NCBI GenBank assembly: GCA_900540475.1 | Contig: UQGG01000018.1 | Location: forward strand, 1-64,000 | Length of the DNA stretch: 64,000 bases | Reading direction: 5' to 3' | From: an uncultured Robinsoniella sp. | GTDB lineage: Bacteria; Bacillota; Clostridia; Lachnospirales; Lachnospiraceae | Shown here: positions 16,751 to 25,375 of the stretch, one piece after another | Position numbering within the stretch: the first letter of the stretch is position 1 | How the letters are laid out: each line of letters starts with the position of its first letter | The notes under the pieces: model-generated | Seen by the model: only the letters and a program-made list of their open reading frames with translations | Told to the model about the DNA's origin: nothing | Databases searched by the model: none | Program-made: the position numbers and the translations under genes

Positions 16751-16831
16751 CGTTTCAGTTCTGCTTCTGTAATGTGTTCTGCGCTGCGTTTCAGTTCTGC
16801 TTCTGTAATGTGTTCTTCGCTGCATTTCAGT
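16751..16831. repeat. 36-bp tandem repeat, 2.2 copies
   Basis: The unit CGTTTCAGTTCTGCTTCTGT plus 16 more bases occurs at 16751-16786 and again at 16787-16822 with one change, then partially to 16831. It covers the bases just downstream of the deacetylase stop and reaches into its last codons. Confidence 0.85.
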
Positions 16832-17690
16832 TATTCCCGGCCTGTGTTCCACTCTGCGCTTCATCACTGATCTGCTTTCCTGCCTGATCCATATGGAATT
16901 TATCCGTATAGACCAGTTGTGATATGGGCACGATCTCATATCCTTTATCCTGAAGACCTGTAATGATCGTATCCAGCGCCTGAGCTGTATATTTGGCACC
17001 ATTGTGCATCAGAATGATTGCCCCTTTATCCAGGGCTTTGTTCTGAGTGACGGTCTGGATGATATTTTCCACGCCGTAATCCTTCCAGTCCAAGCTGTCC
17101 ACGCTCCATTGGACCGGGAAATAACCGCATTCATAAGCATCTTTTATCACATGATTATCATAGTCTCCATATGGCGGACGAAACAGCTGCATCTCAATTC
17201 CGGTCAGTGCTTTCACCTTATCATGTACCTTCATAATTTCCTGTTTACACTGTTCATCACTTAACTGACTCATATTTTTATGATTTTCGCTGTGATTTCC
17301 AAGATCATGTCCTGCTGCCGCTATTCGTTTTACGTCATCCGGGAAAGAATATACCCATCCCCCTGTCATGAAAAATGTAACATGTACGTTATGTTTTGCC
17401 AGAATATCTAATATCTCCTGTGTATCTTCATTTCCCCAGGCGGCATCAAAAGACAGTGCCACCTGGTTTTTCTGAGTATCCACGCAGTAAATCGGAAGCT
17501 CCCGGCTGCCTACTCTGCTGCTCCCTGCCGTCTGCAAGGTGATTCCTCCAAAACTGTAAATTCCTCCCATTACGAGAACTGCGCACAAAAGCAGAATGCC
17601 GATTCCTCTGAATTGATGGAATTTAGTCTCTCTATCCGGGCTCGGCTCTGATTCTCTGACAACATTCTGGTTTGATTGTTTCTCACTCAT
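16827..17690 (-). CDS. Membrane-anchored polysaccharide deacetylase (PdaB-like)
   Basis: The protein (287 residues) has a short basic cytoplasmic tail, one membrane helix (about residues 30-50) and an extracellular NodB deacetylase domain. The metal and catalytic motifs are FDAAWGNED in place of the usual FDDGP, HDLGNHSENHKNM, and LFRPPYGDYD. The FDAAWG form is typical of PdaB-like proteins, which act on peptidoglycan or related glycans. The start is at an ATG preceded by a modest AGGAGTGGCAT. A 36-bp tandem repeat abuts the stop codon. Confidence 0.9.
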   Translation of the reverse strand: MSEKQSNQNVVRESEPSPDRETKFHQFRGIGILLLCAVLVMGGIYSFGGITLQTAGSSRVGSRELPIYCVDTQKNQVALSFDAAWGNEDTQEILDILAKHNVHVTFFMTGGWVYSFPDDVKRIAAAGHDLGNHSENHKNMSQLSDEQCKQEIMKVHDKVKALTGIEMQLFRPPYGDYDNHVIKDAYECGYFPVQWSVDSLDWKDYGVENIIQTVTQNKALDKGAIILMHNGAKYTAQALDTIITGLQDKGYEIVPISQLVYTDKFHMDQAGKQISDEAQSGTQAGNN

Positions 17691-17822
17691 ATGCCACTCC
17701 TAAACATTGGTTCTGCTATAGTATATGAGACACAATTTAAGAATATAATGAGAATTTCGACATACAAGCTATCTGTTTAATACCTGCCTGTACCAGCAAA
17801 AATCTTTCTAGTAAAAAAGATG

Positions 17823-18563
17823 TTATTCCCATCGGAATTTTTTTATGGAAATCCATATACCAATCACGGCTGCCCCAATCATCACGATACTGGGTATCAG
17901 AATATCTGTCTCTGCGCCCATTGCAAAACCTTTTAGTAATTTGATTCCCTGAGTCAGCGGAAGAATGTTGGCTGCTTTTTGCAGTGCCAGGGGCAGAATC
18001 TCATAGGGAATTGTAGCGCCCGAGAGAAACAGCATGGGAAAGTATACCAGGGTACAGACGAGATTTGCGATCTTAAGATTTTTGCACAAACTGGCTAACA
18101 TCATTCCCAGTGCATACATGGATATCAGTACGAGAATATATGCAAATAGAAAACCTGTTTTTGAGCCTCTCATCTGATATCCGAAAACAAACTTCATCAC
18201 CAGTAAAATAGCAGTCGCGGAAACAAGAGAATTCAGGAAATTAATTGCTACCTGCACCATCAACAGCAGCATGGGGCTCACTGGTGTGACAAAAAAGTGT
18301 TTCAGTATCTTTTTCTCCCGGTAATCCGAAAGTCCAAGAGGAATCCCCATAAATGCCGTAGCACAGATTCCCACCGTGATCAGTGCCGGAAACGACGCCT
18401 CCAGAAAAGTATAGGAAGCCCCCTCATAAGCCGGCTTGTCTCCGCAGATAAAACCAATTAGTACAGCTATTCCAACGGGCATCAGAATGCCAAAGAAAAC
18501 ACCGTCTATTCCTCTGACTGCAATCTTTCCCTCTATTTTCAGCAGTGTTAAAAATCTTTTCAT
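17823..18563 (-). CDS. ABC-2 type exporter permease
   Basis: This membrane subunit of an ABC exporter has about six hydrophobic segments and a family-like C-terminal half (FLSGATIPYEILPLALQKAA). The protein is 246 residues from the chosen start. I take ATG at 18563 because GAGGAGG precedes it and ATGA overlaps the stop of the ATPase gene. Drug, lantibiotic or lipid export are all possible; the substrate is unknown. Confidence 0.88.
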   Translation of the reverse strand: MKRFLTLLKIEGKIAVRGIDGVFFGILMPVGIAVLIGFICGDKPAYEGASYTFLEASFPALITVGICATAFMGIPLGLSDYREKKILKHFFVTPVSPMLLLMVQVAINFLNSLVSATAILLVMKFVFGYQMRGSKTGFLFAYILVLISMYALGMMLASLCKNLKIANLVCTLVYFPMLFLSGATIPYEILPLALQKAANILPLTQGIKLLKGFAMGAETDILIPSIVMIGAAVIGIWISIKKFRWE

Positions 18564-19282
18564 TTTATTTCCTCCTCTCCCATGTACCAAAGATAAGCTT
18601 CTTCCAAAGTATGATATGGACTATTTTCAATCACGTCTTTTACCGGTCCCCACGCCACCTTTTGCCCTTCCTTTATGATGCAGATGTGATCACAGAGAGC
18701 TTCTACCTCATCCATATAATGAGAAGTGAGGAAGATCGACACTCCCATTTTCTTCAGTTTTACCAGCTGGTTCCAGACCTCTCTTCTCGCCAATGTGTCT
18801 AATCCCGTAGTCAGTTCATCCAGGAAAATCACATCCGGCCCGGGGAGCAGTGCCAATAAAACCGACAGCTTCTGCCGTTCTCCTCCAGACAAGGTAGCGA
18901 CGTATTGATCTTTACATTTGAAAAGACCAAACTGTTCCAAAAGTTCCTGGTAATTTCCAGGGTTTTTATATAGCACTGCATTTTCCTCACATAACTCACC
19001 CACCTTAATTTTATCCTGATACGAGGTATGCTGCAGCTGTACTCCTACCCGTTCAAACAATAATTTCCTCTTTTTTACCGGATCCATTCCCAGAATACGA
19101 ACTTCTCCTTTCGTAAAAGATTTCAGTCCCAGCATACAATCGATGGTTGTGCTCTTCCCCGCTCCATTGTGTCCCAGTAATCCGAAAACCTCTCCTTTTC
19201 CTACAGAAAATGAAAGGTCTTTTACCGCAGTTTTTTCTCCAAAACTTTTATTTAGATGCCTTACTTCAATTACATTTCCCAT
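18560..19282 (-). CDS. ABC exporter ATP-binding protein
   Basis: The cytoplasmic ATPase (240 residues) pairs with the permease downstream. It has Walker A GHNGAGKST, the signature LSGGERQK, Walker B VIFLDE and the switch His in LTSHYMDE. It resembles drug and bacteriocin immunity type exporters. The start at 19282 is chosen because AAGGAG precedes it; a further ATG eight codons upstream has no such site. A MerR-type promoter lies about 130 bases upstream. Confidence 0.93.
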   Translation of the reverse strand: MGNVIEVRHLNKSFGEKTAVKDLSFSVGKGEVFGLLGHNGAGKSTTIDCMLGLKSFTKGEVRILGMDPVKKRKLLFERVGVQLQHTSYQDKIKVGELCEENAVLYKNPGNYQELLEQFGLFKCKDQYVATLSGGERQKLSVLLALLPGPDVIFLDELTTGLDTLARREVWNQLVKLKKMGVSIFLTSHYMDEVEALCDHICIIKEGQKVAWGPVKDVIENSPYHTLEEAYLWYMGEEEIK

Positions 19283-19407
19283 TGCTTCTCCTTTCTTCTG
19301 CACCACATCTTACCAGGGCGTATCTGATCATTCAATTACGCCATCTGCAATTAATTTTCCTGCAGAATACCACCTGATTTTCGGGTGGATTTCCGGTTGC
19401 AAAGGTA

Positions 19408-19438
19408 AGGATATATGCTCCTGTAGGGGGAGAGTCAA
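19408..19438 (-). promoter_or_regulatory. MerR-type promoter of the ABC exporter
   Basis: On the minus strand TTGACT (19433-19438) and TATCCT (19408-19413) are 19 bases apart. The spacer is filled by the dyad-like CTCCCCCTACAGGAG (19418-19432). A long 19-bp spacer with a dyad in it is the classic layout for MerR family activators. No merR gene lies next to it. Confidence 0.5.
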
Positions 19439-19548
19439 GCCCTATTTTCAGCAAATTTTATGACTGATAACTTCCTGTTTCTACTTTCTTGAAAACCTGG
19501 TCTGTGCTATACTGTTTTTAACAGATCCTTTATCTGTCCTCTTGAAAT

Positions 19549-19612
19549 CTGCTGCAAGAGCCATAGTTCTTGACCACAGCAGCAGTTGCCAAATAAACCC
19601 GCAGGCTCTTGC
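19549..19612 (+). promoter_or_regulatory. Competing hairpins in the sigma factor leader
   Basis: CTGCTGCAAGA can pair with TCTTG...CAGCAG (ending near 19583). Overlapping GCAAGAGCC (19554-19562) can instead pair with GGCTCTTGC (19604-19612). The two structures exclude each other, which is attenuator-like. No T run follows, so the effect might be on translation. Confidence 0.35.
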
Positions 19613-19654
19613 GTGTCTCTCTGCCCCCGGGAATAAATTATAACGGAGAATATT

Positions 19655-20548
19655 ATGGAAAATACAACTCGTAATCTGTATCATGACCATTCTGACAGAG
19701 ACTTCACCAGCGATGAAATGAACCAATTTATCGATCTGGCTGTAGCCGGTGATAAAAATGCCATGGAATACCTCCTGGTCTCTGTACAGGACCTGATCTT
19801 TAACCTGGCTTTGAGAATGCTGGGCACAATCCCGGATGCGGAAGATGCCGTTTCGGAGATTATGATCCGTATCATGACCCATCTGGATACTTTTCGTAAA
19901 GAAAGCGCCTTCTCCACCTGGGCTTTTCGCATTGCGGTAAATCATCTGAAGAACTATAAAAAAAGTATGTTTGCCAAGAGGCCGCTCAGTTTTGAATTCT
20001 ATGGTAATGATATCCGAAACGGTGCCGCAGACGATATTCCTGATCCGGATCAAAACGTAGATCAGCCATTGTTAGAGCAGGAACTTAAATTGTCCTGTAC
20101 CAACGTAATGCTGCAGTGTCTGGATCCGGAAAGCCGCTGCATATTCATTCTTGGAACCATGTTCAAAGCCGACAGCAAAATTGCAGGAGAAATCCTGAAT
20201 ATTTCCCCTGAGGCATACCGCCAGAGGCTGACACGCATCCGAAAAAAAATGGCTTCATTTCTGGATGAGTATTGTGAACTTGGCAAGGAGGGTTTCTGTC
20301 GCTGTAGAAAACGCATTCCCTATGCCATGCAAACAAATCGCCTGAATCCGCAGAATCTGGAATATTCATCCCTGGAGTTGCTTCCGGAAGAGCTTTTGAT
20401 CAGCTGTAAGAATGCAATGGAACAGATCGATGATCTTTCCCTTGTTTTTTCTAGCATGCCCCACTACCGGACACCAGAAAATGCAAGAACTTTTTTTATG
20501 AAATTGTTAAAGACTGATTGTTATAAAATAATAGAAAAGACCGATTGA
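19655..20548 (+). CDS. Sigma-70 family (ECF-like) RNA polymerase sigma factor
   Basis: The protein (297 residues) has a region 2 helix bundle (about residues 25-105, with DAEDAVSEIMIRI and STWAFRIAVNHLKN) and a region 4 (about 150-205). A Cys motif follows (Cys207, Cys215, Cys217 in CRCRK), and then an 80-residue C-terminal extension. It should direct RNA polymerase to an alternative promoter set. The start has AACGGAG upstream. A small ORF follows after 16 bases. The extension is longer than in a simple ECF factor and may sense a signal, although that is only inferred. Confidence 0.85.
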   Translation: MENTTRNLYHDHSDRDFTSDEMNQFIDLAVAGDKNAMEYLLVSVQDLIFNLALRMLGTIPDAEDAVSEIMIRIMTHLDTFRKESAFSTWAFRIAVNHLKNYKKSMFAKRPLSFEFYGNDIRNGAADDIPDPDQNVDQPLLEQELKLSCTNVMLQCLDPESRCIFILGTMFKADSKIAGEILNISPEAYRQRLTRIRKKMASFLDEYCELGKEGFCRCRKRIPYAMQTNRLNPQNLEYSSLELLPEELLISCKNAMEQIDDLSLVFSSMPHYRTPENARTFFMKLLKTDCYKIIEKTD

Positions 20549-20564
20549 ACGACTGGAGAAATAG

Positions 20565-20855
20565 ATGAATACACTTGATCATATAAGAAATGCAGAAAAA
20601 AAACTAAATGGCATTGCCTGTCTGATCATAAACAGCAGTATTACCGAAGAAAACGCTGATAATCACACCCTGTTGTTACCACAATTTGAAATCAATCTCT
20701 CAACAGAAGCCATGCAGAATCTGTTAAAAGAAAGTTTCCCTAAATGCCGCATATTAAAAAGCACTGTATCCCCTCAATCTTATACAGTTCCCCGAGATAA
20801 TCTACAGGTTCGGATTAACACCCATGTAATTACTTATATCGTACAAAAACTTTAG
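20565..20855 (+). CDS. Small protein of unknown function after the sigma factor
   Basis: The 96-residue soluble protein is not recognised. It is translated from an ATG with ACTGGAG upstream and starts 16 bases after the sigma factor, so it should be cotranscribed. The sequence is mildly acidic, has no Cys pair and no membrane segment. Its position would suit a regulator of the sigma factor, but nothing in the sequence proves that. Confidence 0.55.
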   Translation: MNTLDHIRNAEKKLNGIACLIINSSITEENADNHTLLLPQFEINLSTEAMQNLLKESFPKCRILKSTVSPQSYTVPRDNLQVRINTHVITYIVQKL

Positions 20856-20878
20856 ATTCTATACACCATATGACATGC

Positions 20879-20917
20879 AAGAGAATGTTTGAAAACACCT
20901 TTCAAACACTCTCTTTT
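20879..20917. repeat. Mini palindrome of the repeat family, possible terminator
   Basis: AAGAGAATGTTTGAAAACAC faces TTTCAAACACTCTCTTTT. This is a two-ended, interior-free version of the dispersed repeat. The hairpin with its T run also fits a terminator for the converging genes on both sides. Confidence 0.6.
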
Positions 20918-20934
20918 ATAATGCACTTAAAAGT

Positions 20935-22027
20935 CTAAGGCAAATAATAATTGCAGTAAATCTCCGTCTGCATGTCTCTGTGCATTTTCCACACATCACA
21001 ATTTTGATTGGACAGTATGCTTAAGGTAAGATCCGCTTTGGGGTAATAGGAAAACATTGCAGATACTCCTTCATTGATGCCTTCTTTAAAAATGCAGAAT
21101 AGCTCATCCTTAATTTCCAGAAACTCGAAAGCATATCCCGTCCTGATTTTTGTGTCCGCAACTGCATTCCATTGGGACTTCTTAGTAAAATTGCAGTGGG
21201 GCTGCAGCATCATTTTTGAATATTCCGGGGACATCAGGGCATTGGTTTTCACACTTCTCAAGAAACCGGTCCAGGTCTTCTACCGTTGTATAGGCACCGC
21301 TGTCAGCAGATCCGATAGGCGGATAGCTGTAAATGTTCTTTTTAAATCCACACCATTTCTCTTCACCTGAATTAGTCTGGGAAAATACATCTCCATAGCC
21401 TTCCGCAGTATTTTCACAGATTTCATCCATTGCACAGAATCTTGTATTTTTCATTCCGGCTCTGGCGAAAATATTCTGCTGTACATATTCCCGGTAATTT
21501 TGCTTCGTTATCTTTTCGATGACAAGTCCTAATAATATGAAGGCACAATTATTATACCTCACATTTGTACCTGCCTTGAAAAATGGTTCTTTATAAATAA
21601 AATTCGGCAGAAAATCCCGGCAGTTGCGGATTGCGTAGTTGGGGCTTTCCAAAAATAAAAGGGAATAATCTTCTCCCGCCTCTTCATCTGCATCATCTGC
21701 AATACCCGAAGTGTGGTTAAGCAGGTGCTCAATTCTGACATCTTCCGGAATTTTTGTCCCAGCCAGGTCTATGTGGTCATGAATCCTGCTGTCCAGCTTC
21801 AGTAATCCCTGATCTGCTAACTGCAGAATCGCCGCTGCTGTAAATGTCTTCGTAACCGATGCAGTATCGAATCTGGTATCTAATTTATTATTTACTTTAA
21901 ATGCTCTGTTTGCATACCCATATGCCCCTGCAAACAGGACTTCATCTGCCGACTTCAGCATACAGGTTCCGCTAAAGCGGTGCCGTTCTGCATATTCTTC
22001 CGTTAATTTTTGAAATATTTCTATCAT
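20935..22027 (-). pseudogene. Serine hydrolase (beta-lactamase class C-like), frameshifted
   Basis: The N-terminal part (22027 to about 21265) is a class C beta-lactamase/DD-peptidase fold with SVTK (Ser57, Lys60) and a YNN motif. The frame then runs into 26 unrelated codons and a stop at 21182. In the neighbouring frame the family sequence resumes at LRSVKTNAL and continues to 20935 (GVSAMFSYYPKADLTLSILSN). One extra base near 21262-21268 explains it. An intact protein would be about 364 residues. This may be a real inactivation or a sequencing error. Confidence 0.85.
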
Positions 22028-22139
22028 GGAAACTCCCCTTTCTCACTGATCTGATACAGCATTTCATTATACTTTAAATTCTACCGGAATGCTATTGTTT
22101 TTTGTATATAAGTAGTGAATGTAAACTCCCACTTATCCC

Positions 22140-22168
22140 TTGACATCGAGTATAATAAGCGTTATGAT
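22140..22168 (+). promoter_or_regulatory. Sigma-A promoter of the SDR gene
   Basis: A perfect TTGACA (22140-22145) and TATGAT (22163-22168) are 17 bases apart, about 50 bases before the SDR start. Confidence 0.75.
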
Positions 22169-22216
22169 ATTTTTAATAACAATAATCATTACTATATTTT
22201 GAAAGGAGATTTTCGT

Positions 22217-22981
22217 ATGAAGCGCTTAGAGAATAAAACTGCTATCATTACAGGAGGTAATTCCGGAATCGGTGAAGCTGCAGCTTTGCTTTTCGCTGCA
22301 GAAGGAGCAAACGTTGTCATCACAGCCCGGAGAAAAGAACCGCTGGACATGGTGGCTGATAAAATCAGACAGGCAGGAGCTTCCGTTCTTTCCATACCCA
22401 GTGATATCTCAAATCCGGATAGTTTCCAGGCACTTGTTCAGGAAACCGTGGAGAAGTTTGGCACGATAGATATCCTGGTAAATAATGCAGGCGTCTTAGA
22501 TACCGGACTGCTCCCGGTAGACCGTGTACAGGATGATGAATTAGACCGTGTTATGAATATCAATGGAAAAGGTACCATTCAATGCATCCGAACGGTGCTA
22601 AACGTCATGTTAAAGCAAAAATCCGGATCCATTGTAAATGTTGCTTCCGTAGCCGGGGTGAATGGTGGAGGCGGTGCGGCATATGTTGCATCTAAAGCAG
22701 CAATCTTAGGTATCACCAAACATACTGCTCTTAGGTGTGCATCCGAAGGTATCCGCTGCAATGCCCTGTGCCCGGGATCCGTAGTCACCCCTATGGGCGC
22801 CAGCGCAGCAAATGCTGCATTAGACATGGATATGCTTGGCGCTATGGCGAAACATACCGATATGAAGCTTCCAGTCTGCCAGCCTCAGGATGTAGCCAAC
22901 GCTGTTCTATTTCTCGCAAGTGACGAATCAAGAGCAATTACCGGCCAGGAAATCGTGATTGATTTTGGTACCAGCCTCTAG
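22217..22981 (+). CDS. SDR family oxidoreductase
   Basis: The 254-residue NAD(P)-dependent short-chain dehydrogenase has the cofactor motif TGGNSGIGEA, NNAG (about residue 88), the catalytic YVASKAA, and the C-terminal GQEIVIDFG typical of FabG-like or glucose dehydrogenase-like SDRs. The substrate is unknown. The start at 22217 is fixed by AAAGGAGAT; the frame is open for 34 more codons upstream, but those lie over the promoter. It is a single-gene unit. Confidence 0.92.
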   Translation: MKRLENKTAIITGGNSGIGEAAALLFAAEGANVVITARRKEPLDMVADKIRQAGASVLSIPSDISNPDSFQALVQETVEKFGTIDILVNNAGVLDTGLLPVDRVQDDELDRVMNINGKGTIQCIRTVLNVMLKQKSGSIVNVASVAGVNGGGGAAYVASKAAILGITKHTALRCASEGIRCNALCPGSVVTPMGASAANAALDMDMLGAMAKHTDMKLPVCQPQDVANAVLFLASDESRAITGQEIVIDFGTSL

Positions 22982-23324
22982 TGTAATTACTTTGACAGTG
23001 ATCAGCATCTATCGGGAAAGCAAAAAGAAAGATTGACATCAAAAAAGCAACCACTAAACTTTGACCGGTTGGGGGTTGCTCATTTGATGCTTAACTAATT
23101 AACCGAGGTCAACCATTTCGCTGGCAGCACCTCTTTGGAAAATTATCTTATCAAATTCAATTATAAATGTCAACTAAAAATGCTAAACTACATAACTATG
23201 ATTGTGCTTTTCGCTCGAAAATGTCAACGGAACCTCTTTCTCACATTTATAAATGAACTTTTTAGCCCTTTAGAGCGAAAATCCATTAAACCCATTGCAT
23301 TACACTTCCTGAGTTTTATTCTGC
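22982..23324. other. Intergenic region between SDR and nadC
   Basis: Beyond the terminator at 23038-23089, no gene, tRNA or repeat was recognised. A small plus-strand ORF starting at 23135 runs antisense into nadC and looks spurious. Confidence 0.5.
23038..23089 (+). terminator. Hairpin after the SDR gene
   Basis: CATCAAA (23038-23044) pairs with TTTGATG (23083-23089), and inner AGCAACC pairs with GGTTGCT. There is no clean T run after it, so it is a moderate terminator candidate. Confidence 0.45.
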
Positions 23325-24176
23325 TTAAACAGCATGAAGATTTTTTAATGACACATCCAGTATCGGTGCCGAATGAGTCAGTGCACCGCTTGATACATAG
23401 TCTACACCAACGTCAATGATACTTTTAATATTTTCTTTGGTAACATTGCCGGAGCATTCGGTTTCAGCTCGCCCTCCAACCATTTCCACTGCTTTTTTCA
23501 TGGTCTCCGGTGTCATATTATCCAGCATAATGATATCCGCACCTGCTTCCAGGGCTTCTTCTAACATTTCCAGATTCTCTACTTCTACTTCAATTTTTCT
23601 TACAAATGGTGCGTATTCCTTCGCCATTTGAATCGCTTCTTTTACTCCTCCTGCTGCTCCGATATGATTGTCTTTAATCAGGACTCCATCGGAAAGATTA
23701 TAACGGTGATTATACCCGCCGCCCACCTTTACCGCATATTTTTCAAAGACACGCATATTGGGAGTTGTCTTGCGGGTGTCCAGTAATTTGGTCTTACTGC
23801 CCTTTAAAAGATCTGCAACATTTCTGGTGTAGGTTGCAATACCGCTCATACGCTGTAAATAATTTAAAGCAGTTCTCTCGCCAGAAAGCAGTACCCGGAT
23901 ATCTCCGGTAACAACTGCCAGCAGATCCCCATTTTTTACTTTATCTCCATCTTCAAAAAACTTTTCTACCTTTACTCCGTCATCTAATAATGTAAAGACT
24001 CTGGCAAATACATCCAGTCCTGCAATTACTCCATCCTGTTTACAGATCAGATCTGCTTTTCCAGGTTTACTCTGCCGCATTACTGCATTCGTTGTAATAT
24101 CCTCACTGGTTATATCTTCACGCAATGCCTGCATGATAAGATTGTCTGCATTTAATTTCGCTGTAATTTGATTCAT
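23325..24176 (-). CDS. nadC: Nicotinate-nucleotide pyrophosphorylase (carboxylating)
   Basis: NadC (quinolinate phosphoribosyltransferase) converts quinolinate and PRPP to nicotinate mononucleotide in de novo NAD synthesis. The 283-residue protein shows LLDTRKTTPNMR, NHRYNLSDGVLIKDNH and the C-terminal ECSGNVTKENI, all family blocks. It overlaps nadB by four bases (ATGA), giving tight coupling. It is last in nadA-nadB-nadC. Confidence 0.97.
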   Translation of the reverse strand: MNQITAKLNADNLIMQALREDITSEDITTNAVMRQSKPGKADLICKQDGVIAGLDVFARVFTLLDDGVKVEKFFEDGDKVKNGDLLAVVTGDIRVLLSGERTALNYLQRMSGIATYTRNVADLLKGSKTKLLDTRKTTPNMRVFEKYAVKVGGGYNHRYNLSDGVLIKDNHIGAAGGVKEAIQMAKEYAPFVRKIEVEVENLEMLEEALEAGADIIMLDNMTPETMKKAVEMVGGRAETECSGNVTKENIKSIIDVGVDYVSSGALTHSAPILDVSLKNLHAV

Positions 24177-25357
24177 GATATCTTTTTCTCCTTTAACCGA
24201 TTGCTCAAAATGTCTTTTGCCGCCCGTTTTGCAAAGACAAGGCTTTCTAATAATGAATTACTGGCCAGGCGGTTTTTGCCGTGAACCCCATTGCAGCTGG
24301 TTTCTCCCACGGCATATAAATGCTCCATAGAAGTACGGCTGTCCAGATCCACATCAATACCTCCCATAAAATAGTGCTGTGCCGGTACTACCGGAATACA
24401 CTCCCTGGTCACATCAAAACCTTCTTCCAGACAGTGCTGGTAAATATTTGGAAAACGCCTGGTCACATCCATATCCTGTATGGTCTGCATGGATAATAAA
24501 ACATAGGGCATATTGTCTTTTTCCATCTGCTTGTAGATTTCCTTTGTCAGCAGATCCCTGGGCAGCAGTTCGTTAACAAACCGCTCTCCTGCCTTATTAT
24601 ACAACACTGCCCCCTCACCACGGACAGATTCAGAGATCAGAAATCTCCTGCCTGGTTTAGTGGAATACAGCGTTGTTGGATGAATCTGTATGTAGTCTAA
24701 ATTTTTTAGACGAATATCATGCTTCTGGGCAATTGTTAGTGCATCTCCTGTTAAATGGGGATAGTTTGTGGAATGCTGATAGCGTCCGCCCACCCCTCCG
24801 CAGGCAAGCACGATATCATGTGCCATTACCGCAGTTTCCTGACCGTTTTCCATTTCTATTATAACACCATAACAGTCATTATTGTGGCTTAATATATCTG
24901 TCATAGCTGTATGTTCCATAATTGTAATATTCTTTTTATTCAAAACCTGTTTTAACAGCTTTCCGGTTATCTCTTTCCCTGTTACATCTTCATGATACAA
25001 GATCCTCGGTGTGGAATGGGCGCCTTCTCTCGTATAGCGAAGTTCTCCATCATCGGTTTCAAACTCCACATCATATCCGATTAAATCAGATATAATCTCC
25101 CTGGATGAACGGATCATTACTTCTACCGATTCTTTTGTATTCTCATAATGACCTGCTTTCATGGTATCTTCAAAATAACTCTCAAAATCATTTTCATTTT
25201 TCAAAACACAGATTCCGCCCTGTGCCAAAAAAGAATCGCTCTCTTCTAATCCGGCCTTTGTAATCATCAGAATCTCCAGATAATCCGGTAGATTCAATGC
25301 ATTAAATAATCCCGCTACTCCGGTTCCAACAATGAGGACATCTACATTTTTTTTCAT
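24173..25357 (-). CDS. nadB: L-aspartate oxidase
   Basis: NadB oxidises aspartate to iminoaspartate with FAD, the first step of de novo NAD synthesis. The GxGxAG dinucleotide motif VGTGVAGLFNALNL is at the N-terminus, with LAQGGICV, an active-site HPTT, and RLASNSLLE near the end. At 394 residues it ends after the FAD domain, so it lacks the C-terminal helical domain of the ~540-residue enterobacterial enzyme. A GGAG precedes the ATG, 18 bases after nadA. Confidence 0.96.
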   Translation of the reverse strand: MKKNVDVLIVGTGVAGLFNALNLPDYLEILMITKAGLEESDSFLAQGGICVLKNENDFESYFEDTMKAGHYENTKESVEVMIRSSREIISDLIGYDVEFETDDGELRYTREGAHSTPRILYHEDVTGKEITGKLLKQVLNKKNITIMEHTAMTDILSHNNDCYGVIIEMENGQETAVMAHDIVLACGGVGGRYQHSTNYPHLTGDALTIAQKHDIRLKNLDYIQIHPTTLYSTKPGRRFLISESVRGEGAVLYNKAGERFVNELLPRDLLTKEIYKQMEKDNMPYVLLSMQTIQDMDVTRRFPNIYQHCLEEGFDVTRECIPVVPAQHYFMGGIDVDLDSRTSMEHLYAVGETSCNGVHGKNRLASNSLLESLVFAKRAAKDILSNRLKEKKIS

Positions 25358-25375
25358 AATGCTCCATCTTCTTCC

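Larger units (their letters stand above)
19283..19654. other. Divergent regulatory region
   Basis: This gap between the ABC operon and the sigma factor contains a MerR-type promoter and a leader with alternative hairpins. No gene was recognised in it. Confidence 0.55.

Noticed and set aside
16739..17002. ORF with repeated RTHYRSRTET units next to the deacetylase
   Set aside because: It is the 36-bp tandem repeat read in another frame, and most of it overlaps the deacetylase gene.
19481..20053. 190-codon minus-strand ORF under the sigma factor
   Set aside because: It is antisense to a well-supported sigma factor gene and shows no protein-like motifs.
23135..23419. 94-codon plus-strand ORF beside nadC
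   Set aside because: It runs antisense into nadC, lacks a ribosome binding site and has no family-like pattern.
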